Origin: Artemisia argyi
Lineage: Eukaryota; Streptophyta; Magnoliopsida; Asterales; Asteraceae
Direction: 5' to 3'
DNA length: 64,000 nt
NCBI GenBank assembly: GCA_030686995.1
Contig: CM060692.1
Coordinates: forward strand, 124,635,796 to 124,699,795
Part shown: one piece after another, positions 35,076-48,899 of the stretch
Layout: each line of letters begins with the position of its first letter
Position numbering within the stretch: the first letter of the stretch is position 1
The notes under the pieces: generated by a model
The model's database searches: none
Told to the model about the DNA's origin: nothing
The model's input: only the letters and a program-made list of their open reading frames with translations
Position numbers and translations under genes: made by a program

Positions 35076-35472
35076 ATGCGTATTTTCATCCTGCTTTAAA
35101 CTTATAAACTAAGAATTACAAGGATAAACACATACTAACGGGCAGAGAAACCGATCAGATGTAGTAGAGCCTAGGTAAATCCGAGTGTCGTCCTTAAGAA
35201 CTGCTGTGAAAGAAACCGAAGCACGTCATATTGAAATGGTAGATGTAAAGCAATTTTAATAATTGAAAGTGTTGATTTGTAGTAAGGTAAATCACACAGT
35301 TGAGCCAGAGATAAAGAGTAAGAAGATAAAGTCTTAACCAAGTTCATCAAGCTAAAGTTCAAGTTTATAAAACTACATACAGATGCATAAATATCTCTAA
35401 GAATCGTTGGGTAAAGTCATCATAGCCTATCTTCCCTAATATCATCCCCGGAACCACAAGCACTACCCCATG
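35076..35472 (-). repeat. Gypsy LTR fragment, right end in its own direction
   Basis: Reads on the minus strand as the 3' part of an Athila-like LTR related to E (AAGGACGACACTCGG, AACGCATCA-like end). It is split from 47046-47610 by the insertion of E, with TSD CCATG at the break. The U3 part is missing. Confidence 0.7.
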
Positions 35473-35744
35473 TGATAACGTCAAATATATCCATGATTCT
35501 TAGTGTCAATTTCCCCCGTTATGACATCATTATATGATTAAGAACTTTCATTTATGCTCTTATTCGTTCATATTTCATTTTAGGCAAGAAAAGAGTAAAT
35601 GAGCATTTATGATGATTAATTGGCATTGCCCCACTGAAGATTGGAATTTACTCTCAAAGTTATGATAGAGATACTAATAATACGATCTAGTCGGTTGATG
35701 GGACTACACCGTTAGATGATTAATACTTCCATTTGAAGAAGACA

Positions 35745-35985
35745 ACGCCAAAGCATGCAACTAGCTACGGCGTAGAAGAGACAACTACCAAACTACGCCG
35801 TAGTTAGTAATTGGACTATGGCGTAATGATAAAGATCAAAGCTCTATGCCCGTAACAAGTCATTGAGTTACGGCGTAGGAGATATTCTCTGAAGACTATG
35901 ATGTAGCACTCCAACAAGCTACGAAGTAGAGGTGATAAACAAAGACTACGGCGTAGTCCTACAAAGTAGCTATGCCGTAGCCCAG
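35745..35985 (+). promoter_or_regulatory. TACG-N-CGTA motif array in the E LTR
   Basis: Nine or ten copies or decayed copies of CTACGGCGTAG / CTACGCCGTAG in 240 bp, ending about 10 bp upstream of the TATA box. The placement suggests promoter-proximal binding sites; function is inference. Confidence 0.6.
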
Positions 35986-35993
35986 ACGGGCAT

Positions 35994-36001
35994 TATAAAT
36001 A
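35994..36001 (+). promoter_or_regulatory. Probable TATA box of element E
   Basis: TATAAATA about 520 bp into the LTR, just after the palindrome array. Confidence 0.6.
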
Positions 36002-36919
36002 CCAAAGGAAATCTGTTCATAAAACAAGCTACCCTTTCCCAAACCTTCACTAGGGTTTGGGGATAACGACCTAGAAGAAGAACGGAGAGCAAGGAGACTA
36101 AAGAGATAGCGTCTAGTTAGACTAGGAGCATCCTAGTCTAATGCATGTTCGAATTCTATTATGTTTTACATTCCATGAATACTTTCTATTAAGAGTTGGT
36201 CTAGTTTATCATTTATATTTATCTATGTAGAAGTTTTCTTTGGTTGTTTGTAAACCTTTCATTTCGGTAGTATTGAAGCTTGGTAGTATCTACGAGTCTA
36301 GGTGAATTAACCCTAGGACCCTAGACGAGTAGGTTGTGGGGATTTGTAAGAATTGGTCATAGTACTACCTTTCCTTATGTGCGAATTAACTCTTGGACCA
36401 CCTAGCAATTGGATGTGCTTAAGAAGTTAGAAGGAATCTAAGATCAGACCATGCCGGGTTCCACTAGAACAAGTATATTAAAAATGGTACTTAATAACTC
36501 TTGCTTCTTCGTAGGTTCACGCCAACCAATGAACTTTCACCTTTACAATAGGCGGGAATAGGACAAGGTACAAGATAGGGCTGACGATTTGACCATTTGA
36601 CTCTTGTCGATGTTCACCCACTACGTAGAATCCTAGAATATTAATGTTGCTATACTTTAACATCTTAATGACCTATCCTTAGTTATCTTACTTTTGGTCT
36701 CTCTCCTGTTTAATCATGTCTTGATTACTATTTACTCTATCAATTTAATACCCCCTTTTAGTATCTATCTTATTTCGCCAGAACAACAGCTCTTGGGACG
36801 ACACTCGGATTTATCTAAGGCATACTACACATGACCGGGTACACTGCACGTTAGTATGTGTTAATCCTTATAGCTCCAAGTTTATAAATGTAAAACAGGA
36901 TAAATATAACGCATCAAGT

Positions 36920-36940
36920 TTTTGGCGCTGCTGCTGGGGA
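36920..36940 (+). other. Primer-binding site of element E
   Basis: TTTTTGGCGCTGCTGCTGGG, a slightly mutated TTGGCGCCGTTGCCGGGG, the site typical of Athila/Tat Gypsy elements (usually attributed to tRNA-Asp). Confidence 0.75.
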
Positions 36941-37335
36941 GCAGTTTATTTAGGCGAAAGGTATATTTCAATTTTGAAATTAAAAGATCAAGACAAATCA
37001 TGCATTGACGATCTACACACTAGTTTTGACCTCGTTATGAAATCATGGATATCCATGTACGCAAATTTATTAACAAATTAAAATTTTCAAAATTTTTGAC
37101 CTAACTACAACATAGCCATTAAAAGAACTACGCCGTAGCAATATTTTATAATTAAAATCTAATGAAGCATTTTTCACTAGCTACGGCGTAGCCCCTTGAA
37201 GGAGCTACGGCGTAGCAATCGGGTAATATAAATAAATGCTTCTCCACATACATACACATTCACTACTCAGTTTTTATAAACCTACGATCCTTCTTCTAAG
37301 AATTTTCTGAAAATCTCCATTCCTCTACATCAAAC

Positions 37336-38636
37336 ATGGCAGGTAAACACACCTAATTCCTTTTCTTGACCTTTCTTATTTATTTTATTGCTATTATTAG
37401 GGTTTTATTATGCTAGCATTAGAGGAATTGGATTAATTCGAGATTTAGATTATGATTTAATGTTGATCCCAGTTGAGCAAACGATCTTATATAGAAGTTG
37501 ACTTGAGTTTAACGCTTAAGCTAAAACGAGGAATATTAAAGCTTAACTTAAGAAGAATAATGATTCACTATCAACATTTCAATATATTAATAATACGAGC
37601 ACTCGACAATGCTAGGGTTTTACAACCTTGAAGTGTAAACGAAAAAACTAAAATAATATGTACTCAATCTAACCCTAGGATCCTCCTTTTATAGGCCAAG
37701 GAGTCCTACCAGGTTTACAATACCTTTCTACACAAGATAAGAATATTCTAGATGTATAAAATATACACACAATCTATTATATAATTATCTATTCCGTATA
37801 CATGCATATCTCTTCAGCAGTAGATTCTACTAGGAGCACTTTCTCATAGCAGCACTTTGAATGACAGCAGCAGAATCTTTTACCTTAGCAGCAGTTTCAC
37901 CAAGCAGCAGAATCCAAAACCCAACATTTAACCTGTTTATTGATTGCTTGAACGAATATATGAAAGTGGTTTTAAGGTTTCTTAATTCGAATTAAAATTA
38001 GGTTTAGGTTTAAATTAGTGCTAATCAATATAATTGAACTAGCCCTTTGAATATTTGAGTGGGAAACCTTTATTTGAAACTTTGGTCGGCATTTTTATGG
38101 TTACGGCGTAGCTAATTGATCAATCCATCGTAGATTTTGCTGATGGCGACAGCAGATAGGTAACTACGGCATAGCTAATTATAGGGCTACGTCGTAGCTT
38201 TGATTTTTAATTAGATCATGATTTTTAACTTTATAAAACTACGGCGTAATAGTAATAGAGCTACGCCGTAGTTCTCAGAACTGGGAAAACTACGGGAGCC
38301 TTTGTTAGGTTGTAGTTGCTGAATTTAGGTAACTACGGAATAGCTGCTGATAGAGCTACACCGTAGCCTTCGATAAATTTATGTCTGATCTACTTTATGT
38401 TTGCATATTTTCAGGAGACGAAGCTGGAAACCATACCTAATGGTTCAAATTTTACAAATTTGATCCAGCAGGCAAAAAGATTTGCAAGAAGGAACTCTGT
38501 GGATTAATGAGTAAAACAATTGAGGTTCCTGAAACTCTTAGTAGGGATGCTCTCGATACCATGGGAGAAGGAGATGCCACAAGAGCATTGGAGAACCTTT
38601 GTAATATCAAATTCAATAGTCCCAATGGAAGCTTTA
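37336..38636 (+). pseudogene. Element E ORF1, 5' part, apparently with an intron
   Basis: Starts ATGGCAG at 37336-37342 directly before GTAAAC. The next coding segment begins at 38415 after TATTTTCAG (GAGACGAAGCTGG...), so a roughly 1.07-kb intron is plausible. The second segment reads FYKFDPAGKKICKKELCG and TMGEGDATRALENLCNIKFN in one frame to the F insertion at 38637. If the splice is used, a TAA follows about ten codons in, so this copy is broken there. Inside the proposed intron lie a solo LTR (37461-37926) and more TACGGCGTA motifs (38090-38370). The splice is inferred from sequence only. Confidence 0.55.
37461..37926 (-). mobile_element. Solo LTR (466 bp) inside the proposed E intron
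   Basis: Begins TGTTGATCCC, ends ACCCAACA, flanked by a perfect TTTAA duplication (37456-37460, 37927-37931). The minus strand has CTATAAAAGG, a TATA box, so the LTR points left. No interior sequence remains. Confidence 0.85.
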
Positions 38637-38659
38637 TGTCACAACTTGTAATTTCAGGT

Positions 38660-38840
38660 CCTTTTTAAAACGACGAAATTTCATTATTCATCTCGAAAAG
38701 TTACTATTCATCAGTTACTCTTCATCATTTACTATTCACTGATCACTATTCATCGTTTTCAGAGTCAGTTTGAGATTCTGAGAAGTGTTTCAAAATTTCA
38801 CTATTCACAAAACACTATTCATTCTCGGAGGGAAATCACT
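38660..38840 (+). repeat. ACTATTCAT-rich block in F
   Basis: About ten copies of ACTATTCA(T/C) and variants at irregular 10-25 bp spacing. The equivalent block in G is at about 51885-52030. Confidence 0.7.
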
Positions 38841-40810
38841 ATTCATGATCATCATGCATCTTCTCGTAAACCGAGTTTACGGATTTTCAAATTCGCATAA
38901 CCAGTGTGGTTTAGCTGCGTATTCATGCATCATCAGTAAGGACATATCATATAGACTAGAGTAGTCTACATATCATCAGTAACATCATCTGTATATTAGG
39001 CCATGCATGGATATGCATTATTTCAATATACGTATGTTTAAATATTTAATAAACGTTACCACTCAGTTTTTATTACTAACATATACCCAATACTCCCTTC
39101 TACAATCCTAACATATTTTCATACTCATTATCATAATATAAAATTTATACTATTAATTTACCCGATGCTTTGAAACCATTTGCTATATTTTCTGGTATAC
39201 GCCAAAAATTACGTCGAATCACGATATCTCAACACTACAATTATTTTAACACCCGATTCTCATCAGGAATGTAATTTCATAATTTTGGCAACGCCGTCAC
39301 ATTTTATTTGGTATTGTTAAACTTTATTTCTAGCAAATTCGGTAGCCGGTACCACCTAAAACACTAAATAAACAACTAATATCTAACATAATCTAATTTC
39401 TTACAAGATCTTCCTCCCCCATTCTTTTCTTACACAACATTGAGAAACCTTTACTTACCCCATTAAATTCATGTCATTCTTTTCTTACAAGATCTTCCTC
39501 CCCCATCCTACTAATTTTGGTTAAGACTAGGACCCCATGACACCCTAAGAAGGTGTATGGTAGGATTAGACTAGTTGTGGAGTTGATTTGAAGTGGTTTA
39601 ATTAAGTTTTGAACAAGTCTTGAACTAGAAAAATTGATTTTCAAATTATATATAAACCTACTGTCCAAAAACATGAAATGTGGTAAAATCAGTAGACTTG
39701 GAGTCTTTTTGGCTTATATTTTTAGAAAGTACACTCAAAAACAAAACCGTGGCCACTTGAACGGGTCAAAACGGACTTACGATGAGAAAGTTATGATTTT
39801 TCCAAGTTTAATGACGAAAAACTATTTTCTGAAAATACTACGTGCTGTTGCACGAATCTCAACGGACAAAACAAGGTGTTAGATGTGATCTAGAGGAGCC
39901 GACCTACTGAAAATATGTTAGTATATATTAATACGAAACCGTGGATATAAAGAACGTAGAAAACGAGCTTATAACGACCAAGATATACGCGTTTGAATCC
40001 CGATAAATCATATATATTTTGACAGCACTAATAGAAATATTTTCTAAGTATAAAAACTAGTGTTTTTACAAGACATAACATTGATAGCCGATTTTCTATC
40101 TAATCAAGACACGTTTGACCAAAAGTTAAATGACACGACATTTAGATATGTTTACAAGGTTTTCAAAAACATCGAGTTTCATCACTAACACTTAACGTAT
40201 AATATTTCACGACTAGTTTTGCGAGGCTATTTTGGTCATATTTTCAAGGTATGAAAAGTGTCATTTTATGATGAAAACATTATATTTACCAATAAAACAC
40301 CAAACGAGGATCGTGGAGTACCGTCTCAACCTATTTACATGAACAGTGGTTATTAACGTAATGAGACGTCAAAAATGTATTTTTCGACGATAAACATTAT
40401 TTTCAATTTTCACGAGTGGTATCAATAACATACATATTTGCATGTGTAGTATCATTTCATTGCTTACCTTAGAACCTATCATTCATATTAGGTTGTGGTT
40501 AGAGATCGTGCCTCATTTCAGTGTATCCACTTTTGTCATTGTAGCTATCGCACCAGGTGAGTCATAGCCCCTACTCTTTTAATTGTTTTGTAAACTCTTT
40601 GGGGGAGAATACATGCTCGTTTTACTTAAACGCATTACTCGCTTTACATGGTTGATTACTCAAATATTTTTAGCTTTATCTAAATACTTGTTTGATTATC
40701 CGAGTACAATACTATTCACTTGTTACCTACTTGCTATTTACTCATGGACATGAGTGCATAAATTTAAACTATTTATAGATTGCCTAAGATTTCCTAAGTT
40801 AAGAGCCAGT

Positions 40811-40987
40811 AGCTACATTTCATAGGTATGTGTGATTACCTACATTTCATAGGTATGTTTGAATACCTATATTTCATAGGTATGTGTGATAACCTACATT
40901 TCATAAGTATTTTTGATTACCTACATTTCATAGGTATGTGTGATTACCTACATTTCGTAGGTATGTGTGATTACCTACATTACATGG
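40811..40987 (+). repeat. 27-bp tandem repeat in F
   Basis: About six and a half units of a 27-bp sequence (ACCTACATTTCATAGGTATG plus TGTGATT) with a few substitutions. Each unit holds the inverted pair ACCTA/TAGGT. Confidence 0.9.
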
Positions 40988-41692
40988 GAGTGTAACCTCC
41001 TGCATATAGCTAGAAAACCTTTTCGATGCCTTGAACTTAGTGCAATCAATATTCTTTTCTAAACAGATGCTATGAAACTTTGTTCGATAAACTATTTATG
41101 CATTTTGCTTATGGTCATATTCATTTATATGGCAACATCGCCATGGCTACATTATCACTCTTACCTTTATATAGCGACATTGCTACACTTATCTTTGAAT
41201 CTTGATCCACAAATTACTTTTGTTTACATAAACCAAAACATATCTGGCTGTGGGTTGTAAAAACACAGGTTGTTAGTCTTGTATGGGAGGGACTTGGAAC
41301 TGAGTGGATTTACGATGCCCTTGCTGGGAAATCTTCATTCAAATGTTTTACATTACATCCTTTTCTCTAAATTCTATGAACTCACCAACCTCGTGTTAAC
41401 ACTTTAGCATGTATTTTCAGGTATTAAGTAATGGCACGCTACTGGAGGCTTTTGGCAGGGCATGGCATGGTCATAGAAGACTCTGATATTCATTTGGGGG
41501 ACCATTTTAAACTATTTTAAGGGCCTAATTCCGCACTACTTTTAACAATGTAAATTCAACACTTTTGTTAAACGATTTATTTCTAAATGATTGAAGTGAA
41601 AACCATTTTTTTGCACTTGTGTTGTGATACCAATTGAGTTTCACCCCAGCGACATGTAAGCTTCAGCTGGACCCGATTTCTGGGGTGTGACA

Positions 41693-42862
41693 CTTTACTT
41701 GCCGTGCTTGGATGATCATCTTCACTATTAGTGAACCAGTCATCCAAGAATATGTCTGGGAGTTCTTAGCATCGGTTGATTTTGAGGATGAAATCACGAG
41801 TATGACAGAGAATTTTTTGTTTTTCCAGCTTGGTGGTGTTAGGAGGCAGATGACTATGAGGCAATTCATTCTGGCAATAGGGCTTTACTCAAGGAGAACA
41901 CTTGATTCTGCGGTTTTTCAAGACTACCTCAACCTTTGTTTACGAGAAAGACCACACAACTATAACCCCTCAGCCTACTATCAACAAATTTCGGGGTTAG
42001 CAAGCTACGAGTCCAAAAGCTCACCTTCTTACAAAACCATCATGTATTAGTTCATGCCCGGCATTTGGCACGTGAAAAGATGAAGGTTGAAGATTTGTTC
42101 TTAATGCAAAGTATGGATGGAGGGGATTTTGTGGATATTATGTGGCATTTGGCTAAGTTCATGAGCTGGAGAGCTAAGGGTGCACAAAATGGGAGTTTGA
42201 TTCAAGGGGCCCACTTCATTAGGAGATTGGCTAGGAGTTCTGGGTTGATGTCAACTGCAGCTTTGGCTAAGGTGAATCGGACAGCTGAGACATCTTTGAT
42301 TGGAATTGCCAAGTTGGACGAGTTTGGAATCATCACCTACAATCATTTGAATGAGCCAGTTTTGAGGCTGGTAATGAGGAGAGCGAGTAGTGAAGGAAGT
42401 TCTCAAGCTAGTGGAAGTCAAGCCGCAGATGAGGAGCATGTGAGAGTCCGTCCTACCATGACAATGATGGAAAGAATGAACGTCATGGATGGACGTATGG
42501 GTTGTATGGAGATGAGCATGGCCAACTTTGGCAATGATATGGATGATATGACTGTCGCGGTGTCTGGGATGAATTACATTTTTGGCAGCTTATGTACTGA
42601 TTTTAGGTCTTTACAGGTACAACAGAACGACTACTATCAGTGGCAAGCTGGTCGTACTAGCCTGATGCTCCAACACATGCATTTGAGTCACCCACGGTGG
42701 AATACGCCTGAGTTTGTTTATCAGCCCGATGTGCCCGACATGGGTACCCAGCATGGGGTTAGCTTCATGCATCTTGGAAGTTCATCCACGGCTCCTCAAG
42801 TTCCTTATGGCCCTTCCACTCAATTTGACACCCCCATGGATCATGATCAGAATCAGGAGTGA
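41693..42862 (+). pseudogene. Element E ORF1, 3' part (ATHILA ORF1-like)
   Basis: With one TSD copy removed, the frame runs from 38636 straight into TCRAWM and PVIQEYVWEFLASVDFEDEI, FQLGGVRRQMTMRQFILAIG, the pattern of Athila-family ORF1 proteins. A one-base shift near 42035 separates 41712-42050 from 42065-42862 (MSWRAKGAQNGSLIQGAHFI). The latter ends in a Met- and Gln-rich tail at a TGA. The role of this protein is not established; it is gag-like by position. Confidence 0.7.
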
Positions 42863-43950
42863 AATCTCCAGTTTGTTGAACAATTATTCCACCTTATCTC
42901 TAAAACAATTTTATATTTGGGTCTGTAATAACTGATACTTAGAACATAGCTTGCTACTGACATTTTCATTATGGTATTAGTATGGTAATATGCAGGTTTT
43001 AGCTATGGAAATTTGTTGCTGACTGTGGCTATGGCGTAACTGGTCTTTGACCTACACCGTAGCAACCTTAGTGAGATGAGTTAACCGATTGTCAAAATTT
43101 TGGAGCTATGGTGTAGCTAGGTCCTTAGACCTACGCCGTAGCTAGTACCAAATTGGTGAGGAAACTTCCGAGATTGCAAGCGTGAGCGGAGTTTTTCTTT
43201 TTCATTTCTTTTCTATTTTGTACAAAAGGGACATTAAACTAAGTGGGGGGATAGGAATAGAATGCGAAATGATTTATTACTCAAATTATTACTTGTCCTC
43301 ATTTTCTAGTTTTACAAAATTTATGGCGATGCCATTTTGAAAGTTTTGACACATATCTTACAAAACTATAATAAATTTAATTCCGAGCACACTATAACGC
43401 TTGATTACATGGTGAGATCTAGCCTTTCCGTTTCCAATTATTTTACCCAAAATCCACAAAAAATTGAGTGTGCCGGTAGTATTGTAGACTTTAGAACTTG
43501 ACTTTTACATCATTTCGAGACCATAAACGAGTAATGTGTTTATATAATACATTTGGAAGAAACTTTTTGAGAAAAAGATATTTTTAGATTATCACCCACC
43601 CACTATAAACCTTTACATCTTAATCTTTCAATTAGTCGCATTGACTTTTCAACCACCATACTTAAACCATTGTTTGCACTCACTTTTAGTGCAAGATACC
43701 CCTAGATACACCCTACTGAGCCATTCCTTTTCATTTCTTACCCAATTAATGAAATTACACCCTTACACCATAACCAACCATGTAATCTTATGCTTTTGAT
43801 CGAGAAACCTCCTATTACCTAGATGTCATGAGTTGCCTAGTTTGAGAATCATGAGGAAAAGTTACGATCGAAGACCCCCCAATGTTCTCCACCTTAGTTA
43901 ATCTCAAGTGGGGGATGATGTTATCGGACTGCCATTGTTTGTTCTTAAAA

Positions 43951-44645
<695 letters not shown>

Positions 44646-44649
44646 CCCA

Positions 44650-44695
<46 letters not shown>

Positions 44696-44924
44696 CTTAT
44701 CAGGGAAGACATAGCTCCTTGTGTTTAAGAAATGTTTGAAGAAAAAGTGAGTCCTTTAGCAAAGAAATGAATCAACGATTGGAAGTATTGGTATTTACTG
44801 GCAAAAAGGCAATTGGTGACTACTCGATTGATGTGTCATATGATGTGGCATGGGAGTGACACATGTCACTCCCACAATCATTCCTATTCTTTTTATTATA
44901 AGAGACTTTTTTATAATAATCTCA

Positions 44925-44974
<50 letters not shown>

Positions 44975-45601
44975 CTTATCAAGGAAGACATAGCTCCTTG
45001 TGTTTAAGAAATGTTCGAAGAAAAAGTGAGTCCTTTAGCACAGAAATGAATCAACGATTGGTATTTTATGGCAAAAAGGCAATTGGTGACTACTCGATTG
45101 AAAGATAAGATTATTTTGATTTCACCAATATCTCTCCAACATTATATCCTACCCTTTAGTTGTGAAGTATGCTTAGGTGAGGGATTCGAGCAGTCAGTGC
45201 TGTCTTGCCCGTCGTTCCGGTCATGTACCATTTCCTTTGTCGCCCTTGTCTTAGTATATTAGTAACAAATCTACACCCTTAACCTTACAATCATTCACCC
45301 AATATAGTTATCAAAAAATTGTTTTTGACCTTAGCTCTGATGGTGGAGTTTTGTGTAAATGCCAAGCTTATGATAGAATACATGCTATGACTGAGTGTTT
45401 ATGAGAGCACCCCGAAATTGAACACTCAGAAGTGGGAGCGTATGAGTGAATTCCTTCCCTTCTTTTCGTGAGGTGTTCGGCTTAACTTTATCTAGCATTT
45501 TTACTAATTTAAATTCGTATCTTCTACGTGATTAGGAGGATACCCTTTTATTATTAATACAGTCTACTTGAGGACAAGTAGAGTTTAAGTTGGGGGATAT
45601 T

Positions 45602-47045
45602 TGATAACGTCAAATTTAACCATGATTCTTAGTGTCAATTTCCCCCGTTATGTAATCATTATATGATTACGACCTTCACTTATGCTCTTATTCGTTCATA
45701 TTTCATTTCAGGACAAGAAAAGAGTAAATGAGCGTTTATGATGATTAATTGGCGTTGGCCCACTGAAGATTGGAATTTACTCTCAAAGTTATGATAGAGA
45801 TACTAAGAATACAGTCTAGTCGGTTGATAGGACTACACTGTTAGATGATTAATACTTCCATTAGAAGAAGACTACGTCGTAGCATGCAACGAGCTATGGC
45901 GTAGAAGAGACAACTACCAAACTACGTCGTAGTTAGTAATTGGACTACGGCGTAATGATAAAGATAAAAGCGCTATGCCCATAACAAGTCATTGAGTTAC
46001 GGCGTAGGAGATATTCTATGAAGACTATGACGTAGCACTCCAACAAGCTACGTCGTAGAGGTTATAAACAAAGACTACGACGTAGTCCTACAAAGTAGCT
46101 ACGCCTTAGCCCAGACAGGCATTAAAAATACCAAAGGAAATCCGTTCATAAAACAAGCTCCCCTTTCCCAAACCTTCACTAGGGTTTGGGGAGAACGACC
46201 CGTAAGAAGAATGAAGAGCAAGGAGACTAAAGAGATAACGTCTAATTAGACTAAGAGCATCCTAGGCTAATGCATGTTCAAATTCTATTATGTTTTACAT
46301 TCCATGAATTCTTTCTATTAAGATTTGGTTTAGTTTATCATTTATATTTATCTATGTAGAAGTTTTTTTTGCTTGTTTGTAAACCTTTCGTTTCGGTAGT
46401 ATTGAAGCTTGGTAGTATCTACGAGTCTAGGTGAATTAACCCTAGGACACTAGACGAGTAGGTTGTGGGGATTGGTAAGAATTGGCCATAGTACTACCTT
46501 TCCTTATGTGCGAATTAACCCTAGGACCACCTACCAATTGGATGTGCTTAAGAAGTTAGAGGGAATCTAAGATCTGACCATGACCGGTTCCACTAGAACA
46601 AGTCTATTAAAAATGGTACTTAATGACTGTTGCATCTTCATAGGTTCAAGCCGACCAATGAACTTTCGCCTTTACAATAGGCGGGAATAGGACAAGGTAC
46701 AAGATAGGGCTGACGATTTGACCATTTAACTCTTATCGACTTTCACCCACTATGTAGAATCCTAGAATACTAATGTTTCTATACTTTAACATCTTAATGA
46801 CCTATCCTTAGTTATCTTACTTTTGGTCTCTCCTCTGTTTAATTATGTCTTGATTACTATTTACTCTATCAATCTAATACCCCTTTTTAGTATCTTTCTT
46901 ATTTCACCAGAACAACAGCTCTTGGGACGACACTCGGATTTATCTAAGTCATACTAAACATGACAGGGTAAACTGCTCGTTAGTATGTGTTAATCCTTAT
47001 AGCTCCAAGTTTATAAATGAAAAACAGGATGAATATAACTTATCA
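45602..47045 (+). repeat. 3' LTR of element E
   Basis: 1444 bp, colinear with the 5' LTR. Its TATA region reads ATTAAAAATA instead of TATAAATA, and several array motifs differ (CTACGTCGTAG for CTACGCCGTAG). Confidence 0.93.
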
Positions 47046-47610
47046 CCATGCTAGTTAGCGGAGATTGGATATTCGGATGAGTCATTAAGTGCTAAATCTA
47101 ATAGATCGCATTCGGTAGAGATCCAGCCCCTCGGTTCTTAGATCTCTCTAACTTCTTAAGTACCTCCGCTTGTAAGTTGATCCTATGGTCAATTCGCACG
47201 CAAGGTCCACGATTGGTTGTCATCCCAACCATATCATCACAATCTATCAGACTAGGGTCCTATAGTCAATTCTCCTAGTCTACCAGATAAACTAAGGTTG
47301 GCCGCCCAATTGTATCCGACATAATAGATATAAACAAGATTATAGTACTATTGAAACTAGTCCAAATGAATGGACAAAGAAGATATCTATATGAAGAAAA
47401 TAAAAGAGAACAAATAACTAAACCAACTTGAATTGAAATGAATTCATTTAATGAATAATGAGAAAGCACAAGAGAATTCAAATTCAAATACAATGATAAA
47501 AGTAGACGAGGACTTCATTCTTCAGACTTCTAGCCCTAACTTCTTCTTATGTGGTTGCTGTCCCAAAACCCTAGAAAGGTTTGGGAAAGGGGATGTAGAA
47601 TCATTGTAGC
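47046..47610 (-). repeat. Gypsy LTR fragment, continuation after element E
   Basis: Continues 35472 across E. Includes a minus-strand match to the AACCCTAG/GGTTTGGGAAAGG block found near 36030 in E's LTR. Truncated by Copia LTR material near 47610. The 47275-47493 frame inside is not a gene. Confidence 0.65.
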
Positions 47611-47993
47611 TTGAGGTTGTTTAGACCTCATATCATCTAGGAACAATTAATAACAAAGGCGGAATATTCAATACGAATCAATTGTTATTAACAACAAGGT
47701 TTCTTCGTCAACATCTTCACTACAACTAATCTAGGCGTCTACAATTAGACTACGCCTAGACACACACACACACCCCTTTACTAGACGTCTACATCTTTTA
47801 CTGTGCACATAACTTATTCCATGTATTCTCTTTAAATAATAGAGAACTAGGGTTACAAAATACTACAAAGGACTAAATTGTAATAACTTCTTTGTAAAGC
47901 AAGTCCCTTGTCTTTTGCATTCTTCACTTTGTCATCTTTAGTCCTTCATCTTTTACATGTTTTGTCTTATCAACTCAAGTATAATTCCCAACA
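47611..47993 (-). repeat. Copia LTR (partial or complete), downstream junction
   Basis: On the minus strand starts TGTTGGGAATTATAC at 47993, right after the purine tract CTAGGGGAAGAT (48005-47994). The left limit is approximate. Confidence 0.65.
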
Positions 47994-48899
47994 ATCTTCC
48001 CCTAGTTGATATGACAAAACCAAGTAAGCATGAACTTCCCCTGAAGTTATTATGTATGAAAGATAACGAACTTCCCCTTAAACAATGCTATATCACCAAG
48101 GATCTTCAAGTTGCAGCTTCTATGTATATCTTCTTCCCCTTTTTGTCATCATCAAATATGGACAAATGTAAGCAACCTTGATCTTTACAACCGCGAATCA
48201 ATGTCACACATCCAATCCATCTTTCCAATGTTTCAAAGTCGCCCACAAATAAGTTTTCCGCATCTATAGATGTACTTGAAACAGTAGAAATCAAAACCAT
48301 CAGTAGTAATAACAACTCGCAGTAGCAAAAATCTTCACTTCGATGTAGCATATAAATGGTTAATCATTTTAATAATAAGCTTCCCCTGAAACCCATATGT
48401 TAACCATTTGTTGAATCTTCAATTCTGTAGGCTCTATGTAATGATCACTTATGAAGAAAACTTGATATACCAAACTTGAAACCAAAGTAAAATATCCCAA
48501 ACTCGTTACTTAATCTTGCGCTATTGTTGATTGAAGAACGATATAGAGAATTTGGTGTTGATGAAACAAATCTCTAAACCTCTTGAAATTATCTACAATG
48601 ACTTTCTTCGTGTGACACTGAGTACTACAATGTATCTCCTTTAAGTGATAGTTAACTAGGTCTTCGTCCATGCACCCCTTGACCTATGAAAACTAGATAA
48701 ACCAAGTCCCAATCACAAACCATATATCCAAGCAAGTCACCAATTGATAGCAAGAAATATCAATGATGAAATAAGTAAACGCCTTTGTGAACCTCACTTC
48801 AATCTCAAATAAGAGATAAACAATTTTCCTTCGTAACCAATTAATCAATAATCCAAATACGATCCTTTTTAACTTTTACGAACAAATAAACCAAAAACC
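47994..48899 (-). other. Copia 3' region, copy 1
   Basis: Non-coding sequence homologous to 49094-49500 (shared CTTCCCCTTAA, TTCCAATGTTTCAAA, CAGTAGTAA). Frames here show no domain. Confidence 0.6.

Larger units (their letters stand above)
35473..36916 (+). repeat. 5' LTR of element E
   Basis: 1444 bp. An array of TACGGCGTA-type motifs lies at about 35745-35985, directly upstream of a TATAAATA box. Confidence 0.93.
38637..41692 (+). mobile_element. Solo LTR F (about 3.06 kb), Gypsy type
   Basis: Starts TGTCACAACTTG and ends GGGGTGTGACA, with TSD CTTTA on both sides (38632-38636, 41693-41697). No gag or pol inside, so it is best read as a solo LTR of a long-LTR Gypsy family, probably a chromovirus of Tekay type. 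The related sequence G lies at 51835. Features inside: an ACTATTCATC-rich block (38660-38840) and a 27-bp tandem array (40811-40987). Strand assumed from similarity in end sequence to element C. Confidence 0.85.
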
